Origin: Cupriavidus consociatus
GTDB taxonomy: Bacteria > Pseudomonadota > Gammaproteobacteria > Burkholderiales > Burkholderiaceae
DNA length: 64,000 nt
NCBI RefSeq assembly: GCF_017814975.1
Contig: NZ_JAGIQA010000009.1
Coordinates: 1 to 64,000, forward strand
Direction of reading: 5' to 3'
Part shown: one piece after another, positions 34,898 to 44,232 of the stretch
Layout: every line of letters starts with the position of its first letter
Position numbering within the stretch: the stretch's first letter is position 1
Notes under the pieces: generated by a model
What the model was told of the DNA's origin: nothing
What the model saw: the letters and a program-made list of their open reading frames with translations, nothing else
Databases searched by the model: none
Made by a program: the position numbers and the translations under genes

Positions 34898-36597
34898 GCT
34901 GGCGCGCGCCGACAATGCAGTGCAGGCACCGGACGCGGCTCGCGCGGCCTGCCGCCCGCGGCGCCATCAGTGTGATGGCGGCGCTGCTGATTGCCACCGT
35001 GGCGATCGCCGCGCTGGTGTCGATCGACGTCGGCCATGTGTTCATGCGCCAGCGCCAGTTGCAGAACATGGTGGACCTGGCGGCGATGTCGGCCGCGCAG
35101 CAGCTCAAGCAGGCGGCCAGCGCCGACCAGCTCAACACGGCGGTGCGCGCCACCGTCAGCAATATCGGCGCGCAGAATGGCTATCCGTCCGGCATCGCCC
35201 TGGGCTGCGCGGACGCCGCCGCGGGCAATGCCGACGGCATGACGGCGTGCGTGGGCGTGTGGGACCCGGCCAGCGGCGGACAGCGGCATTTCAGCGCTGC
35301 GTACGATGCCACCAAGGTGTCGCCCAACGCCGTGCGCGTGCAGGCCACGCAGACGGTGCCAATCCTGTTCGTCATCAGCGGCGGCGGCGGCCGCCAGCTG
35401 CGCGCCGAAGCGATCGCCAGCGGCAGCCCGCCGGTGGCGGCGTTTTCGCTGGGAACCGGGCTGCTCGACGTCAGCACGGCCAACAGCATGCTGAGCTGGC
35501 TGCTGGGCAACGCCGTGCAGCTGTCCGCCGTGGACTGGCAGGGGCTCGCCAATACCACGGTGACGCTGGACCAGCTGCGTCTTCAGGCTGAGGCCGGCAC
35601 CGTCGACGAGCTGCTGAAGACGTCGCTGAGCCTGCGCGACTACTACGCGCTGGTGCTCGGTGCGGCGAATCGGGACGTGCTGCTGACGACCATGCTGGGC
35701 AGCCCGCCGACAACGCTGGGCGCGGCGGGCGCGGGCGTGGCGGTGTCGCTGGACAAGCTGCTGCAGTTGGGCGTGTTGGCGCCCGCCGCCTCGTCGGCGG
35801 CCGAGGTGGGCCTGAACGTGGCGCAACTGCTGATGCTGGGGGCGCAAGTGGCGCGGGGCGATGCGGCGGCGACAGTGCCGCTCAACGTGCCGTTGCCGGC
35901 GGGGCTGGGCGGCATGAGCGCCAGCCTGCGCGTGATCCAGCCGCCGGTGATGGCCGTGGGACCGGCCCGCAAGCTCTCCGCCAGCCCGGAGACCTGGCAG
36001 ACGACGGCAAGGACGTCGCAGGTCAAGCTCGACCTGCTGCTGCAGGTTAATGCCAACGTGCTTGCGCCGGTGGTGGATGTCGGCATCAATGTCCCGGTGC
36101 ATCTTGAAGTCGCCGATGCCGCCGCCGACCTGACCCGGCTGCAGTGCGCCGCCAATCCCGCCGACCGGCGCGCCACCCTGCATGTCAAGAGCGCCCTGGT
36201 CACCGCGTGCCTGACCGACGCCTGCAGTGGCACCGTGATGCTCGCCAACACCAAGGCGCTCGGCGGGCTCAATGTCGTCAAGGTCACCACCACCGACAGC
36301 CAGCGCTACGGCAACACGGTCGGACAGGACGTTACCCTTGCGCCGGGCGGGCAAGCAAAGATCGGCACGGCCGACCCCTTCGGTGGCCTGTTCTCGCAAG
36401 TCTTGTCGTTGAAGGTGCGCACGGAGGTACTGGGCCTGCTCAGCGTGCCTCTCGACATCGGACCCTTGCTGGCCCCCCTGGGCGCGGCGCTCGATGCCCT
36501 GGTCCCGCCGCTGCTCGCCAGCCTCGGCATCCAGCTCGGCACCGCCGACCTCTGGCTGCACAGCATCGACTGCAACAACTCCGAACTGGTGTACTGA
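34894..36597 (+). CDS. tadG: TadG-like protein with N-terminal Tad domain
   Basis: A 567-residue protein. Basic N-terminus, then [25 protein letters not shown] (a pseudopilin-like helix without the TadE Glu) and [19 protein letters not shown], the classic Tad helix. A large periplasmic region rich in Leu/Ala/Val follows, with four cysteines in the last third. It probably anchors or tethers pili. It begins in an ATGA overlap with the DUF3613 gene. Confidence 0.88.
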   Translation: MSWRAPTMQCRHRTRLARPAARGAISVMAALLIATVAIAALVSIDVGHVFMRQRQLQNMVDLAAMSAAQQLKQAASADQLNTAVRATVSNIGAQNGYPSGIALGCADAAAGNADGMTACVGVWDPASGGQRHFSAAYDATKVSPNAVRVQATQTVPILFVISGGGGRQLRAEAIASGSPPVAAFSLGTGLLDVSTANSMLSWLLGNAVQLSAVDWQGLANTTVTLDQLRLQAEAGTVDELLKTSLSLRDYYALVLGAANRDVLLTTMLGSPPTTLGAAGAGVAVSLDKLLQLGVLAPAASSAAEVGLNVAQLLMLGAQVARGDAAATVPLNVPLPAGLGGMSASLRVIQPPVMAVGPARKLSASPETWQTTARTSQVKLDLLLQVNANVLAPVVDVGINVPVHLEVADAAADLTRLQCAANPADRRATLHVKSALVTACLTDACSGTVMLANTKALGGLNVVKVTTTDSQRYGNTVGQDVTLAPGGQAKIGTADPFGGLFSQVLSLKVRTEVLGLLSVPLDIGPLLAPLGAALDALVPPLLASLGIQLGTADLWLHSIDCNNSELVY

Positions 36598-36600
36598 GCC

Positions 36601-36642
36601 ATGGCCGTGCCCCACAACCGCCTGATGGCAGAGATGCAATGA
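36601..36642 (+). CDS. Possible 13-residue leader peptide between tadG and the sigma-54 activator
   Basis: ATG at 36601 opens 13 codons ([13 protein letters not shown]) and ends in a TGA that overlaps the activator ATG at 36639 by ATGA. It would let ribosomes re-initiate at the activator. It may equally be chance; no separate ribosome binding site is obvious before it. Confidence 0.3.
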   Translation: MAVPHNRLMAEMQ

Positions 36643-38003
36643 AGACCGACCGCTGGGCCTACGAAAACCTCGAAGTCTACGTGTGGGAAGGCAAGTACGA
36701 GATTGCCGACCGCGTGACCCGCTTCCTGTCGCCGCTGGGCGTCGACGTGATCCGCCCCGGCGCGCTCGAGGCGCTGCCCACCGAGCCGCGCACCAAGCCC
36801 TGCATCGCCGTGATCAGCGTCTCGGTGATCGGCGCGGCGCGCTTCACGCTCGACTGGGAGGCGGCGCACGGCATGCCGGTGATCTGGGTCGCGGCACCGG
36901 GCCGCGAGACCGATCCCGGCCGCTTCCCGCCCGAATACGCGCATATCCTCACCGACGACTTCACCGGCGCGGACCTGCGCAACCAGATCGGCAAGCTGCT
37001 GCCGCAACTGCTGGCCGCCGACGCCGGCGGCGCGCGCGAGGCCGAGCTGGTGGCCGGTTCCACAGCGATGCGGCAGCTGCTGCAGCATGTCGAGACCTTT
37101 GCCGACTTCGGCAGCAACGTGATGCTGTACGGCGAGACCGGCGCCGGCAAGGAGCGCATCGCGCGCCTGTTCCATGAACGCAACCGCAGCTACGGCAAGG
37201 GCCCGTTTGTCGCGGTCAACTGCGGCGCGATCCCAGATGGGCTGTTCGAATCGCAGTTCTTCGGGCACGCCAAGGGCGCCTTCACCGGCGCTGCCTTCGC
37301 GCATCGGGGCTTTTTCGAACAGGCCAACGGCGGCACGCTGTTCCTCGATGAAATTGGCGACCTGCCGCTGTTCCAGCAGGTCAAGCTGTTGCGCGTGCTG
37401 GAAGAGAACGCCATCACGCGGCTGGGCTCGACGCTCTCGGTCAAGCTCGACTTCCGCCTGGTCGCCGCCACCAACAAGGACCTGCGCGACGCGGTGCGGC
37501 AAGGGCGCTTCCGCGCCGACCTGTACTTCCGGCTGGCCGTGATCGAGATGCGCATCCCCAGCCTGGAAGAGCGCGGGCCGGCCGACAAGATCGCGCTGCT
37601 GCAATCGTTCCTGCGCCATATGCTGGGGCCGTCCGGCTTCGACGACCTGCCGCCGATGCCCGACTGGCTCCGGGGCGCGGTCGGCACCGCCTACTTCACC
37701 GGCAATGTGCGCGAACTGCGCAACCTGGCCGAGCGCGTGGGCATCACCGTGCGGCAGACCGGAAGCTGGGACGAGGAACGTATCCGGCCGCTGTTCCGCG
37801 CGCTGCATCCGGGCGCATTCGACGCTGGCGAGCGCAACGACCTGCGCGCCGATACGGAAGAACGCCGCCGCATCCTGGCCGCCCTCGATGCCAATGGCTG
37901 GCGGCGGCAGGATACGGCGGCGAGCCTGGGCATCAGCCGCAAGGTGCTGTGGGAAAAGATGCGCAAGTTCCAGATCGCCGACAGCGAGGCCGAGCCGGTC
38001 TGA
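36639..38003 (+). CDS. Sigma-54-dependent activator with atypical VpsR-like receiver domain
   Basis: A 454-residue protein. An N-terminal receiver-like domain (residues ~1-125, VpsR type) lacks an Asp at the usual phosphoacceptor strand (PCIAVISVS). The AAA+ domain has Walker A GETGAGKE (K171), the sigma-54 contact loop GAFTGA (213-218), Walker [12 protein letters not shown] and the arginine-finger region. A Fis-type helix-turn-helix ends the protein ([18 protein letters not shown]). As the last gene of the Tad cluster it probably activates it, in response to something other than ordinary phosphorylation, as VpsR does with c-di-GMP. Confidence 0.9.
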   Translation: MKTDRWAYENLEVYVWEGKYEIADRVTRFLSPLGVDVIRPGALEALPTEPRTKPCIAVISVSVIGAARFTLDWEAAHGMPVIWVAAPGRETDPGRFPPEYAHILTDDFTGADLRNQIGKLLPQLLAADAGGAREAELVAGSTAMRQLLQHVETFADFGSNVMLYGETGAGKERIARLFHERNRSYGKGPFVAVNCGAIPDGLFESQFFGHAKGAFTGAAFAHRGFFEQANGGTLFLDEIGDLPLFQQVKLLRVLEENAITRLGSTLSVKLDFRLVAATNKDLRDAVRQGRFRADLYFRLAVIEMRIPSLEERGPADKIALLQSFLRHMLGPSGFDDLPPMPDWLRGAVGTAYFTGNVRELRNLAERVGITVRQTGSWDEERIRPLFRALHPGAFDAGERNDLRADTEERRRILAALDANGWRRQDTAASLGISRKVLWEKMRKFQIADSEAEPV

Positions 38004-38024
38004 TGCTGGCGCATCGCCGCCGGC

Positions 38025-38387
38025 TCAGGGCAGGCGGATCTCCTTCACGTCGAAGTGCGATTCGCCGATCAGCTCCTTGTCGTACTCGCCGACCAGCTCC
38101 ACCGTCGTGCTGGCGTCGACGGGCTTCTGTGCCGGCCACACCTTCTGCTTGATCTTCACCTTCATCTGGCCGGTGCCGTCCGCGAACAGGTAGCGCTCGT
38201 CGCCGACGCTGCTGACGATCTTGCCGCGCAGCACCGCGTGCTGGTCGTCCTTGCCATCGGCCTGCAATGCTTTCACGGTCATGGCCGGGATCGAGGAAGG
38301 GCCGGTGTACTGCGCGCTGGCGCTGGCGCCGGCGGCGGCAAGGCCAAGGGCGAAGACTACAGCGGTGGCGGTCAGGATGTGTTTCAT
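38025..38387 (-). CDS. YgiW/YdeI-family periplasmic OB-fold protein
   Basis: A 120-residue protein with a signal peptide ending near ASAQ. The mature domain is a bacterial OB-fold: TVKALQADGKDDQHAVLRGKIV, ERYLFADGTGQMKVKI, and STTVELVGEYDKELIGESHFDVKEI. Members are stress-induced (hydrogen peroxide, antimicrobial peptides, cadmium). It is convergent with the Tad activator with a 21-bp gap. Confidence 0.88.
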   Translation of the reverse strand: MKHILTATAVVFALGLAAAGASASAQYTGPSSIPAMTVKALQADGKDDQHAVLRGKIVSSVGDERYLFADGTGQMKVKIKQKVWPAQKPVDASTTVELVGEYDKELIGESHFDVKEIRLP

Positions 38388-38538
38388 GTGCGTTCTCCAT
38401 CAAGATTGGAACCCGGGGGCGATGGCATGGATGATGCGCCGGCACGGCTGAACCGTCGCTGAATGGCCGCGCAGCCCCCGCAACGATTTATCATTGCGGG
38501 CTGCGCGCGCCGCATCCACCTTTCCACCGGATCCCAGA

Positions 38539-39687
38539 TTGCGTTTCCTGCACACCGCCGACTGGCATCTCGGCCGGCTCTTCCATGCCCGCAGCCTGCT
38601 GGAAGACCAGGCCCATATCCTTGGCCAGTTCGTTGAACTGGTCAAAGCCGAACGACCCGACGCCGTGCTGATCGCCGGCGACGTCTATGACCGTGCCGTG
38701 CCGCCGCCCGAGGCCGTGGCGCTGCTCGACGACGTGCTGGGCCGCATCGTCGTCGATGCCGGCGTGCCGGTGGTGATGATCGCCGGCAACCACGACAGCG
38801 CGCAGCGGCTGGAATTCGGCGCGCGCCTGATGCGCGCGCAGGGCCTGCACGTGGCCGGCCGCACGCTGGCCGAGGCCGCCAGCGTGACGCTGCACGACGC
38901 GCACGGCGAAGTGCGCCTCTACGCGCTGCCCTATGCCGAGCCCGCGGTGGTGCGCGACGCCATGGGCGCCGAGCTGCCCTCGCACGAAGCCGCGCTGCGC
39001 GCGCAGCTCGATGCGATCCGCGCGGTCCATCCGCCGGGCGTGCGCGCGGTGGTGGTGGGCCATGCCTTCGTGGTCGGCGGCGCGGCCAGCGAATCGGAGC
39101 GGCCGCTGTCGGTCGGCGGCAGCGGCGCCGTGGCGGCCGACCTGTTCGCCGGGTTCGACCTGGTGGCGCTGGGCCACCTGCACCGGCCGCAGACGCTGGG
39201 CGGCGGGCGCATCCATTACGCCGGCTCGCTGCTCAAGTACTCGCTGTCCGAGTGTGCGCACCACAAGTCGGTGTCGCGCATCGAGCTGGATGCCGACGGC
39301 ACCGTGTCGATCACGCCGGTGCCGCTGCAGCCGCTGCGCGACGTGCGCGTGGTCGAAGGCGAACTGGCCGCGCTGCTTGCCGCCGGCGCCGATGATCCGC
39401 AGCGCGACGACTATATCCACGCCCGCCTGACCGATGCCGGCGCGCTGCTCGACCCCATGGCCAAGCTGCGCCAGGTCTACCCTAATGCGCTGGCGATCGA
39501 GCGCGCGGTGCTGGCGCGCAGCGGCACGGCCTCGGAAGCGGGCCGCCAGCTGCGCCAGCTTGGCACCGGCGAGCTGTTTGCCAGCTTTTTCCGCGAGGTG
39601 GCCGATGCCGAGCTGGAGCCGGGCCACCGCGAAGTGCTGGACCAGCTGCTGGCCGGCATGGCGGCGGCGGAGCGGGAGTCGGCATGA
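38539..39687 (+). CDS. sbcD: Exonuclease subunit SbcD
   Basis: A 382-residue Mre11-type nuclease starting at a TTG (38539), where the protein opens RFLHTADWHLGR as all SbcD proteins do. The phosphodiesterase motifs are DWH (8-10), GDVYDR, GNHDS, GHAF and GHLHRPQ. With SbcC it cleaves DNA hairpins and protein-blocked ends. Its stop overlaps the sbcC start by ATGA. Confidence 0.92.
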   Translation: MRFLHTADWHLGRLFHARSLLEDQAHILGQFVELVKAERPDAVLIAGDVYDRAVPPPEAVALLDDVLGRIVVDAGVPVVMIAGNHDSAQRLEFGARLMRAQGLHVAGRTLAEAASVTLHDAHGEVRLYALPYAEPAVVRDAMGAELPSHEAALRAQLDAIRAVHPPGVRAVVVGHAFVVGGAASESERPLSVGGSGAVAADLFAGFDLVALGHLHRPQTLGGGRIHYAGSLLKYSLSECAHHKSVSRIELDADGTVSITPVPLQPLRDVRVVEGELAALLAAGADDPQRDDYIHARLTDAGALLDPMAKLRQVYPNALAIERAVLARSGTASEAGRQLRQLGTGELFASFFREVADAELEPGHREVLDQLLAGMAAAERESA

Positions 39688-42600
39688 GACCGCTGCATTT
39701 GACCCTGCAGGCCTTCGGGCCGTTTGCCGCGACCGAGCTGGTCGATTTCACGCGGCTTGGCGACCAGGCCTTCTTCCTGATCCACGGCCCCACCGGCGCC
39801 GGCAAGACCACGCTGCTCGACGCGATCTGCTTTGCCCTGTATGGCGATACCTCCGGCGGCGAGCGCAGCGCGCAGGCCATGCGCAGCGCCAATGCCGCGC
39901 CGGGGCTGCGCACCGAAGTCACGCTGGAATTCAGCCTGGGCGCGCAGCGCTGGCGCGTGGTGCGCTCGCCCGCGCAGGAGCGGCCGAAGCAACGCGGCGA
40001 GGGCTGGCTGACGGAACCCGCCAAGGCGCAACTCGACCAGCACGACGGCAACGGCTGGGTCAGCAAGGCTGGCCAGCCAGGCAAGGTCAGCGATGCCATC
40101 CGCGAGCTGCTCGGCTTCGACAGCGCGCAGTTCCGGCAGGTCATCGTGCTGCCGCAAGGGCGCTTCCGTGAACTGCTGACCGCCAGTTCGCAGGCGCGGC
40201 AGGCGATCCTGGAGCGGCTGTTCCACACCGAACTCTATCGCCGCGTGGAAGAACTGCTGAAGACCCACGCAGCCGGCATCCGCCGCGATGCCGAGCGCAT
40301 CGGCATCCAGCGCGACGAAGCGCTGCGGCAGGCCGGCATGGAGAGCGTGCAGGCGCTCGCCGACGGCATCGCCGCGCTGCAGGCGGAAATGCATGCGCTG
40401 CAGGGGCAGGAGCAGGGCGCACGCCAGGCGCTGGCCACGGCACAGGCGGCGCTGGGCGCGGGCGAACAGGTGGCGGCGCGGCTTCAGGAGCGCCAGCAGG
40501 CCGAAGCCGCGCACGCTGCGTTGCTGGCACGGCAACCCGCGATGGAGGCGGAACGTGTGCGGCTGCAGGCGGCGCAGCGGGCGGCGCGCGTCAACCCGGC
40601 GTTGCAGCGGTGGCAGCTCGCGCAGCGCGACCATGCGGCGGCCGGGACCGCGCTGGACCGGGCCGATGCGGGCGCTGCGCGTGCCGCGCAGCAAGCCGCG
40701 CAGGCCGCCGCCGCATTGCAGGCCGAGACCGGCCGTGCCGGTTTGCGCTCGGCCGCACAGCGGCGCTGCACGGAACTGGACGCCATGCTGCCGCGGGCGC
40801 GCCAGCTCGGCACGCTGCGCGAGGCCCTGGACGCGGCACAGCGCAAGCAAGCCGCCGCCGTCGCGGCGCGCGAGCGTGCCAATGCCAGGCTGGCAACGAG
40901 CCAGGCCGATGCCGTCGCGGCGGAAGCCGCGCTCGCGCAGGCGCAGCTTGCTGCCGCGCAGTTGCAAGGTACGCAGCTGCAGCTCGCCGCGCTGCAGGAG
41001 AAGTCGCGGCAATTCAGCCGCCATGCGCAGGCGGTGCAGGCGCATGCCAGCGCCGTCGCGCAGGCGGCGGACGTGGAGGCGGCGCTGCAACTGGCCGAGC
41101 GCCTGCGCGAACGCCGCCGTGCCGCGCTGGCCGAAGCCGAAGCCGCGTGGCGCGCCGGCCAGGCGGCGCGGCTGGCGGCGTCGCTTGCCACCGGCGAGGC
41201 GTGTCCGGTATGCGGCAGCAGTTCGCATCCCCTTCCGGCGCAGCATGTCGACACGCCGCTGTCCGACGAGGCGCTGGAGCAGGCGCGCGGCGCCATGCTC
41301 GAGGCCGAGTCGCAGGCAGTGCGTTGCGCCGCCCACGTACAGGCCGCGCAGGCCGCGGCCACGCAGGCGCGCGAGCGTGCCGACGAACTCGCGCAGGCGC
41401 TGGGCGACGCCTCGAACGAGGCCGCACGCCAGCTGAAGACAGAGATTGCAACGCTGGAAGCCGCGCTGGCGTCAGGGCAGCAGGCAGCGGCCGGCGTCGG
41501 CCAGTGCGAGGCCGCCATCGCCGCCAGCCGTGGCGCGCGCGCGGCGGCGGAACTCGCCGGCCGCGAAGCCGCCGCCGCTGCGGAAACCGCTTCGCAGGCG
41601 CTGGCGCAGTGCCAGGTTGAATGGCAGGTTGCCTGCGCGCAAGTCCCGGACGACTCGCGCGACCCGGTGGTGCTGGCCGAAGCCCTGCGCCAGGCGCAGG
41701 CCGATGCCGCCGCGCTGGAGCACGCGTTCGCCTCCGCGCAGGCGGCGGAACGGCAGGCCGCCACGGACGCCGCCGCCGCGCATGCCGCGCTCGGCTCGGC
41801 CCGGCAGGCCCAGGTGCAAGCCGCCGCACGCCTCGCCGAGTCCGAAGACGCGCTGGCGCAAGCGTTGGCGCGTGAAGGTCTTGCCGATGCAGAGGCGCAC
41901 GCCGCGGCCAGCCTGCCCGATGCCGACATGGCGCGTATCGACCAGTTGTTGCGTGTTTTCGATACGGAACTGGTCTCCGCCGCCCGGCTGCGCGAGCGCG
42001 CCGAAGCCGCCGCGCAGGGCCTCGCCGTGCCGGACCTGGACGGATTGCGCGCCGCCGGGCAGGCCGCCGCCGATGCGGTGGAAGCCCTGGTCAGGCAACA
42101 GGCGGATCGCGGCCGCGCGCGCGACACACTGCAGCAATGCCAGCTGCGCCTGCAGCAACTCGACGCGCAAGGCCGCGATATCGAAGCCCGCTATGCGGTG
42201 CTGGGCCGGCTCGCCGAGGTCGCCAACGGCAACAACCCGCGCCGCATGACCTTCCAGCGCTTCGTGCTGGCAACGCTGCTCGACGAGGTACTGGAAGCCG
42301 CCTCCGCGCGGCTGCTGGCGATGAGCCGGGGCCGCTATGTGCTGCAGCGCGTGCGCGAGCAGGCCGACCAGCGCAGTGCCGGCGGGCTGGATATCGAAGT
42401 GTTCGACCACGACACCGGGGCGCCGCGCCCTGCCAATACGCTGTCAGGCGGCGAAGGCTTCCTGGCGTCGCTGTCGCTGGCGCTTGGCCTGGCCGACGTG
42501 GTGCAGTCGCGCGCCGGCGGCATCCAGCTCGATACGCTGTTCGTCGACGAAGGGTTCGGCACGCTGGATCCGGAAAGCCTGGATTTTGCCATCCGTACGC

Positions 42601-42746
42601 TGCTGGACTTGCAGCAAGCCGGTCGGCTGGTCGGGATCATCTCGCACGTGGCTGAACTGCGCGAGCGCATCGACGTGCGGCTGGAAGTGCGGCCGGGGGT
42701 TGGCGGCAGCCGCGCCACGCTGAGCGGCGTGGCGGCCGCGGCCTGA
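39684..42746 (+). CDS. sbcC: Exonuclease subunit SbcC (Rad50-like SMC ATPase)
   Basis: A 1020-residue protein. The N-terminal ATPase half has Walker A GPTGAGKTT (K41). Very long Ala/Gln-rich coiled coils (residues ~190-870) are interrupted by the zinc hook CPVC (C507, C510). The C-terminal half has the signature NTLSGGEGFLASLSLALGLA and Walker B TLFVDEGFGTLD. It is complete and of normal length. Confidence 0.95.
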   Translation: MRPLHLTLQAFGPFAATELVDFTRLGDQAFFLIHGPTGAGKTTLLDAICFALYGDTSGGERSAQAMRSANAAPGLRTEVTLEFSLGAQRWRVVRSPAQERPKQRGEGWLTEPAKAQLDQHDGNGWVSKAGQPGKVSDAIRELLGFDSAQFRQVIVLPQGRFRELLTASSQARQAILERLFHTELYRRVEELLKTHAAGIRRDAERIGIQRDEALRQAGMESVQALADGIAALQAEMHALQGQEQGARQALATAQAALGAGEQVAARLQERQQAEAAHAALLARQPAMEAERVRLQAAQRAARVNPALQRWQLAQRDHAAAGTALDRADAGAARAAQQAAQAAAALQAETGRAGLRSAAQRRCTELDAMLPRARQLGTLREALDAAQRKQAAAVAARERANARLATSQADAVAAEAALAQAQLAAAQLQGTQLQLAALQEKSRQFSRHAQAVQAHASAVAQAADVEAALQLAERLRERRRAALAEAEAAWRAGQAARLAASLATGEACPVCGSSSHPLPAQHVDTPLSDEALEQARGAMLEAESQAVRCAAHVQAAQAAATQARERADELAQALGDASNEAARQLKTEIATLEAALASGQQAAAGVGQCEAAIAASRGARAAAELAGREAAAAAETASQALAQCQVEWQVACAQVPDDSRDPVVLAEALRQAQADAAALEHAFASAQAAERQAATDAAAAHAALGSARQAQVQAAARLAESEDALAQALAREGLADAEAHAAASLPDADMARIDQLLRVFDTELVSAARLRERAEAAAQGLAVPDLDGLRAAGQAAADAVEALVRQQADRGRARDTLQQCQLRLQQLDAQGRDIEARYAVLGRLAEVANGNNPRRMTFQRFVLATLLDEVLEAASARLLAMSRGRYVLQRVREQADQRSAGGLDIEVFDHDTGAPRPANTLSGGEGFLASLSLALGLADVVQSRAGGIQLDTLFVDEGFGTLDPESLDFAIRTLLDLQQAGRLVGIISHVAELRERIDVRLEVRPGVGGSRATLSGVAAAA

Positions 42747-42754
42747 GAGTATTT

Positions 42755-42774
42755 GCCGGCCGGGACCGGCCGGC
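42755..42774. terminator. GC hairpin between convergent sbcC and a small gene
   Basis: GCCGGCCGG (42755-42763) pairs with CCGGCCGGC (42766-42774) around a two-base centre; an inner stem of 7 bp with a 6-base loop is more realistic. It is centred in the 35-bp gap between convergent stops. Confidence 0.5.
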
Positions 42775-42781
42775 ATGCCGG

Positions 42782-43033
42782 TCAGCCGACGAACACCTGG
42801 CGGCAGCGGATCGCCATGACCTGCGCCTCGAACGCGCGTGCGGCGGCCTGCGCCAGCCGCGCGCGTCGCGACAGCCTGGGCGCGCGCTGCGCGCAAGCGC
42901 CGCGGCCTGTCGCGGCCGCGAAGGTTTCGTCGCTTGCGTGGCCCAATCCCCACGCCCGCTGCGTGACCTGCAGGATGCGCGCAAGGGCTGCGGCATGTTG
43001 TGTGGAGGCATTCGGGACGGTGGCGGTGCCCAT
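42782..43033 (-). CDS. Small Ala/Arg-rich protein, function unknown
   Basis: An 83-residue protein. AGAGGAG lies 8 bp before the ATG at 43033, which strongly supports translation from there rather than a longer frame. It is predicted alpha-helical: residues 9-30 (NASTQHAAALARILQVTQRA) and 55-75, with two cysteines. There is no signal peptide and no family I recognise. It is convergent with sbcC and divergent from the pca region. Confidence 0.65.
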   Translation of the reverse strand: MGTATVPNASTQHAAALARILQVTQRAWGLGHASDETFAAATGRGACAQRAPRLSRRARLAQAAARAFEAQVMAIRCRQVFVG

Positions 43034-43287
43034 GGTCGGACTCCTCTTTCTTGTCTGTTGCCGGGCGGCGCGCCTGAGCCGGGTGGTCCGGGGGATGCTG
43101 TCGGGGCGCTGCCTCTTCTGATTCCACAATAGCCGCCGCGGCCCCGGCGCAACATCGACAGCGAACCGATTCCCCTGTCGGTTCTGTCCTACACGGGACG
43201 CCGCCGTCACCCCGCGCGGTGATCGCCCAACGTATATGCGCCAGGCCGGCCGGCGGGTTGACCGTCGCCCGCGCGCAGGTGTAATCT

Positions 43288-43302
43288 GTTCATTCTGCGA
43301 AT
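43288..43302 (+). promoter_or_regulatory. PcaR-like box 1 (imperfect)
   Basis: GTTCATTCTGCGAAT has the GTTC-N7-GAA layout of box 2, 19 bp to its left. It fits the 15-bp boxes bound by PcaR/PobR-type IclR proteins, but less well than box 2. Confidence 0.5.
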
Positions 43303-43306
43303 TCAA

Positions 43307-43321
43307 GTTCGAACAGCGAAC
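43307..43321 (+). promoter_or_regulatory. PcaR-like box 2 (perfect dyad)
   Basis: GTTCG-AACAG-CGAAC is a perfect inverted repeat and closely resembles the Pseudomonas PcaR box GTTCGATAATCGCAC (recalled, not searched). Its position upstream of pcaI agrees with control by beta-ketoadipate or a related inducer. Confidence 0.6.
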
Positions 43322-43547
43322 AATAGCCGGTCACCGCTGGCAGCTTTCGGATCGCGGCTGTGCCGACCGCGCGGCCCCAAACAACACCACGCAGACTGCT
43401 GGACCGTTCAACGGGCGGTACCGGCGGCGCCAATGCCGCCGGCCGCGAACGAACATCCTTCCGGCAGGACTATCGGAGACAGTCTTTCATGCGCCGCGCC
43501 TTGCGGCCCGCTCCGGTAGCCTGCGGATCTTCCGACCTGGAACGCAA

Positions 43548-44210
43548 GTGATCAACAAGCTATACGACACGGTGGAAGCGGCGGTGGCCGGCATCCACGA
43601 CGGCGCCACCATCCTCATTGGTGGCTTTGGCCTCGCAGGCATGCCCGCGGAACTGATCGACGCGCTGATCGAGCAAGGCGCGCGCGACCTGACCATCGTC
43701 AACAACAACGCCGGCAACGGCGACACCGGCCTGGCCGCGCTGCTGAAGGCCAGGCGCGTGCGCAAGATCATCTGCTCGTTCCCGCGCCAGACCGATTCGT
43801 ACGTGTTCGATTCGCTGTACCACGCCGGCGAGATCGAGCTCGAACTGGTGCCGCAGGGCAACCTGGCCGAGCGCATCCGCGCCGCCGGCGCCGGCATCGG
43901 CGGCTTCTTCACCCGCACCGCCTACGGCACGCCGCTGGCCGAGGGCAAGGAAACCCGCATCATCGATGGCCAGGGCTATGTGTTCGAAGCGCCGATCCAC
44001 GCCGACTTCGCGCTGATCAAGGCCGACACCGCCGACCGCTGGGGCAACCTCACCTACCGCAAGACCGCGCGCAATTTCGGGCCGATCATGGCCATGGCCG
44101 CCAAGTGCGCCATCGTGCAGGTCAACAAGGTGGTGGAGCTGGGCGAGATGAACCCCGAACACATCGTGACGCCGGGCCTCTTCGTCAAGCGCGTCGTCAA
44201 GGTCGCCTGA
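43548..44210 (+). CDS. pcaI: 3-oxoadipate CoA-transferase subunit A
   Basis: A 220-residue protein starting at GTG 43548 (VINKLYDTVEAAV). It has the class I CoA-transferase glycine-rich IGGFGLAGMP segment near residue 26, NNAGNG, CSFPRQTDSYVF and NLAERIRAAGAGIG, all matching PcaI of pseudomonads. With PcaJ it moves CoA from succinyl-CoA to 3-oxoadipate. It is the first gene of a pcaIJF operon, with a 22-bp gap to pcaJ. Succinyl-CoA:acetoacetate transferase is a less likely alternative. Confidence 0.92.
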   Translation: MINKLYDTVEAAVAGIHDGATILIGGFGLAGMPAELIDALIEQGARDLTIVNNNAGNGDTGLAALLKARRVRKIICSFPRQTDSYVFDSLYHAGEIELELVPQGNLAERIRAAGAGIGGFFTRTAYGTPLAEGKETRIIDGQGYVFEAPIHADFALIKADTADRWGNLTYRKTARNFGPIMAMAAKCAIVQVNKVVELGEMNPEHIVTPGLFVKRVVKVA

Positions 44211-44232
44211 GCGCGGCAACAGGAGAAACAGC

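Larger units (their letters stand above)
43034..43547 (+). other. 514-bp control region upstream of pcaI
   Basis: No credible gene. The left third would hold the promoter of the minus-strand small protein. Two tandem IclR-type boxes occur at 43288-43302 and 43307-43321, about 230 bp before the pcaI start. The stretch 43322-43547 shows no feature I can name and would form a long leader if transcription starts near the boxes. Confidence 0.55.

Noticed and set aside
40484..42127. A 547-codon minus-strand frame inside sbcC, rich in Ala, Ser and Cys
   Set aside because: It is the shadow of the Ala/Gln/Glu-rich coiled coil of SbcC; the sense strand has both ATPase halves and the zinc hook.
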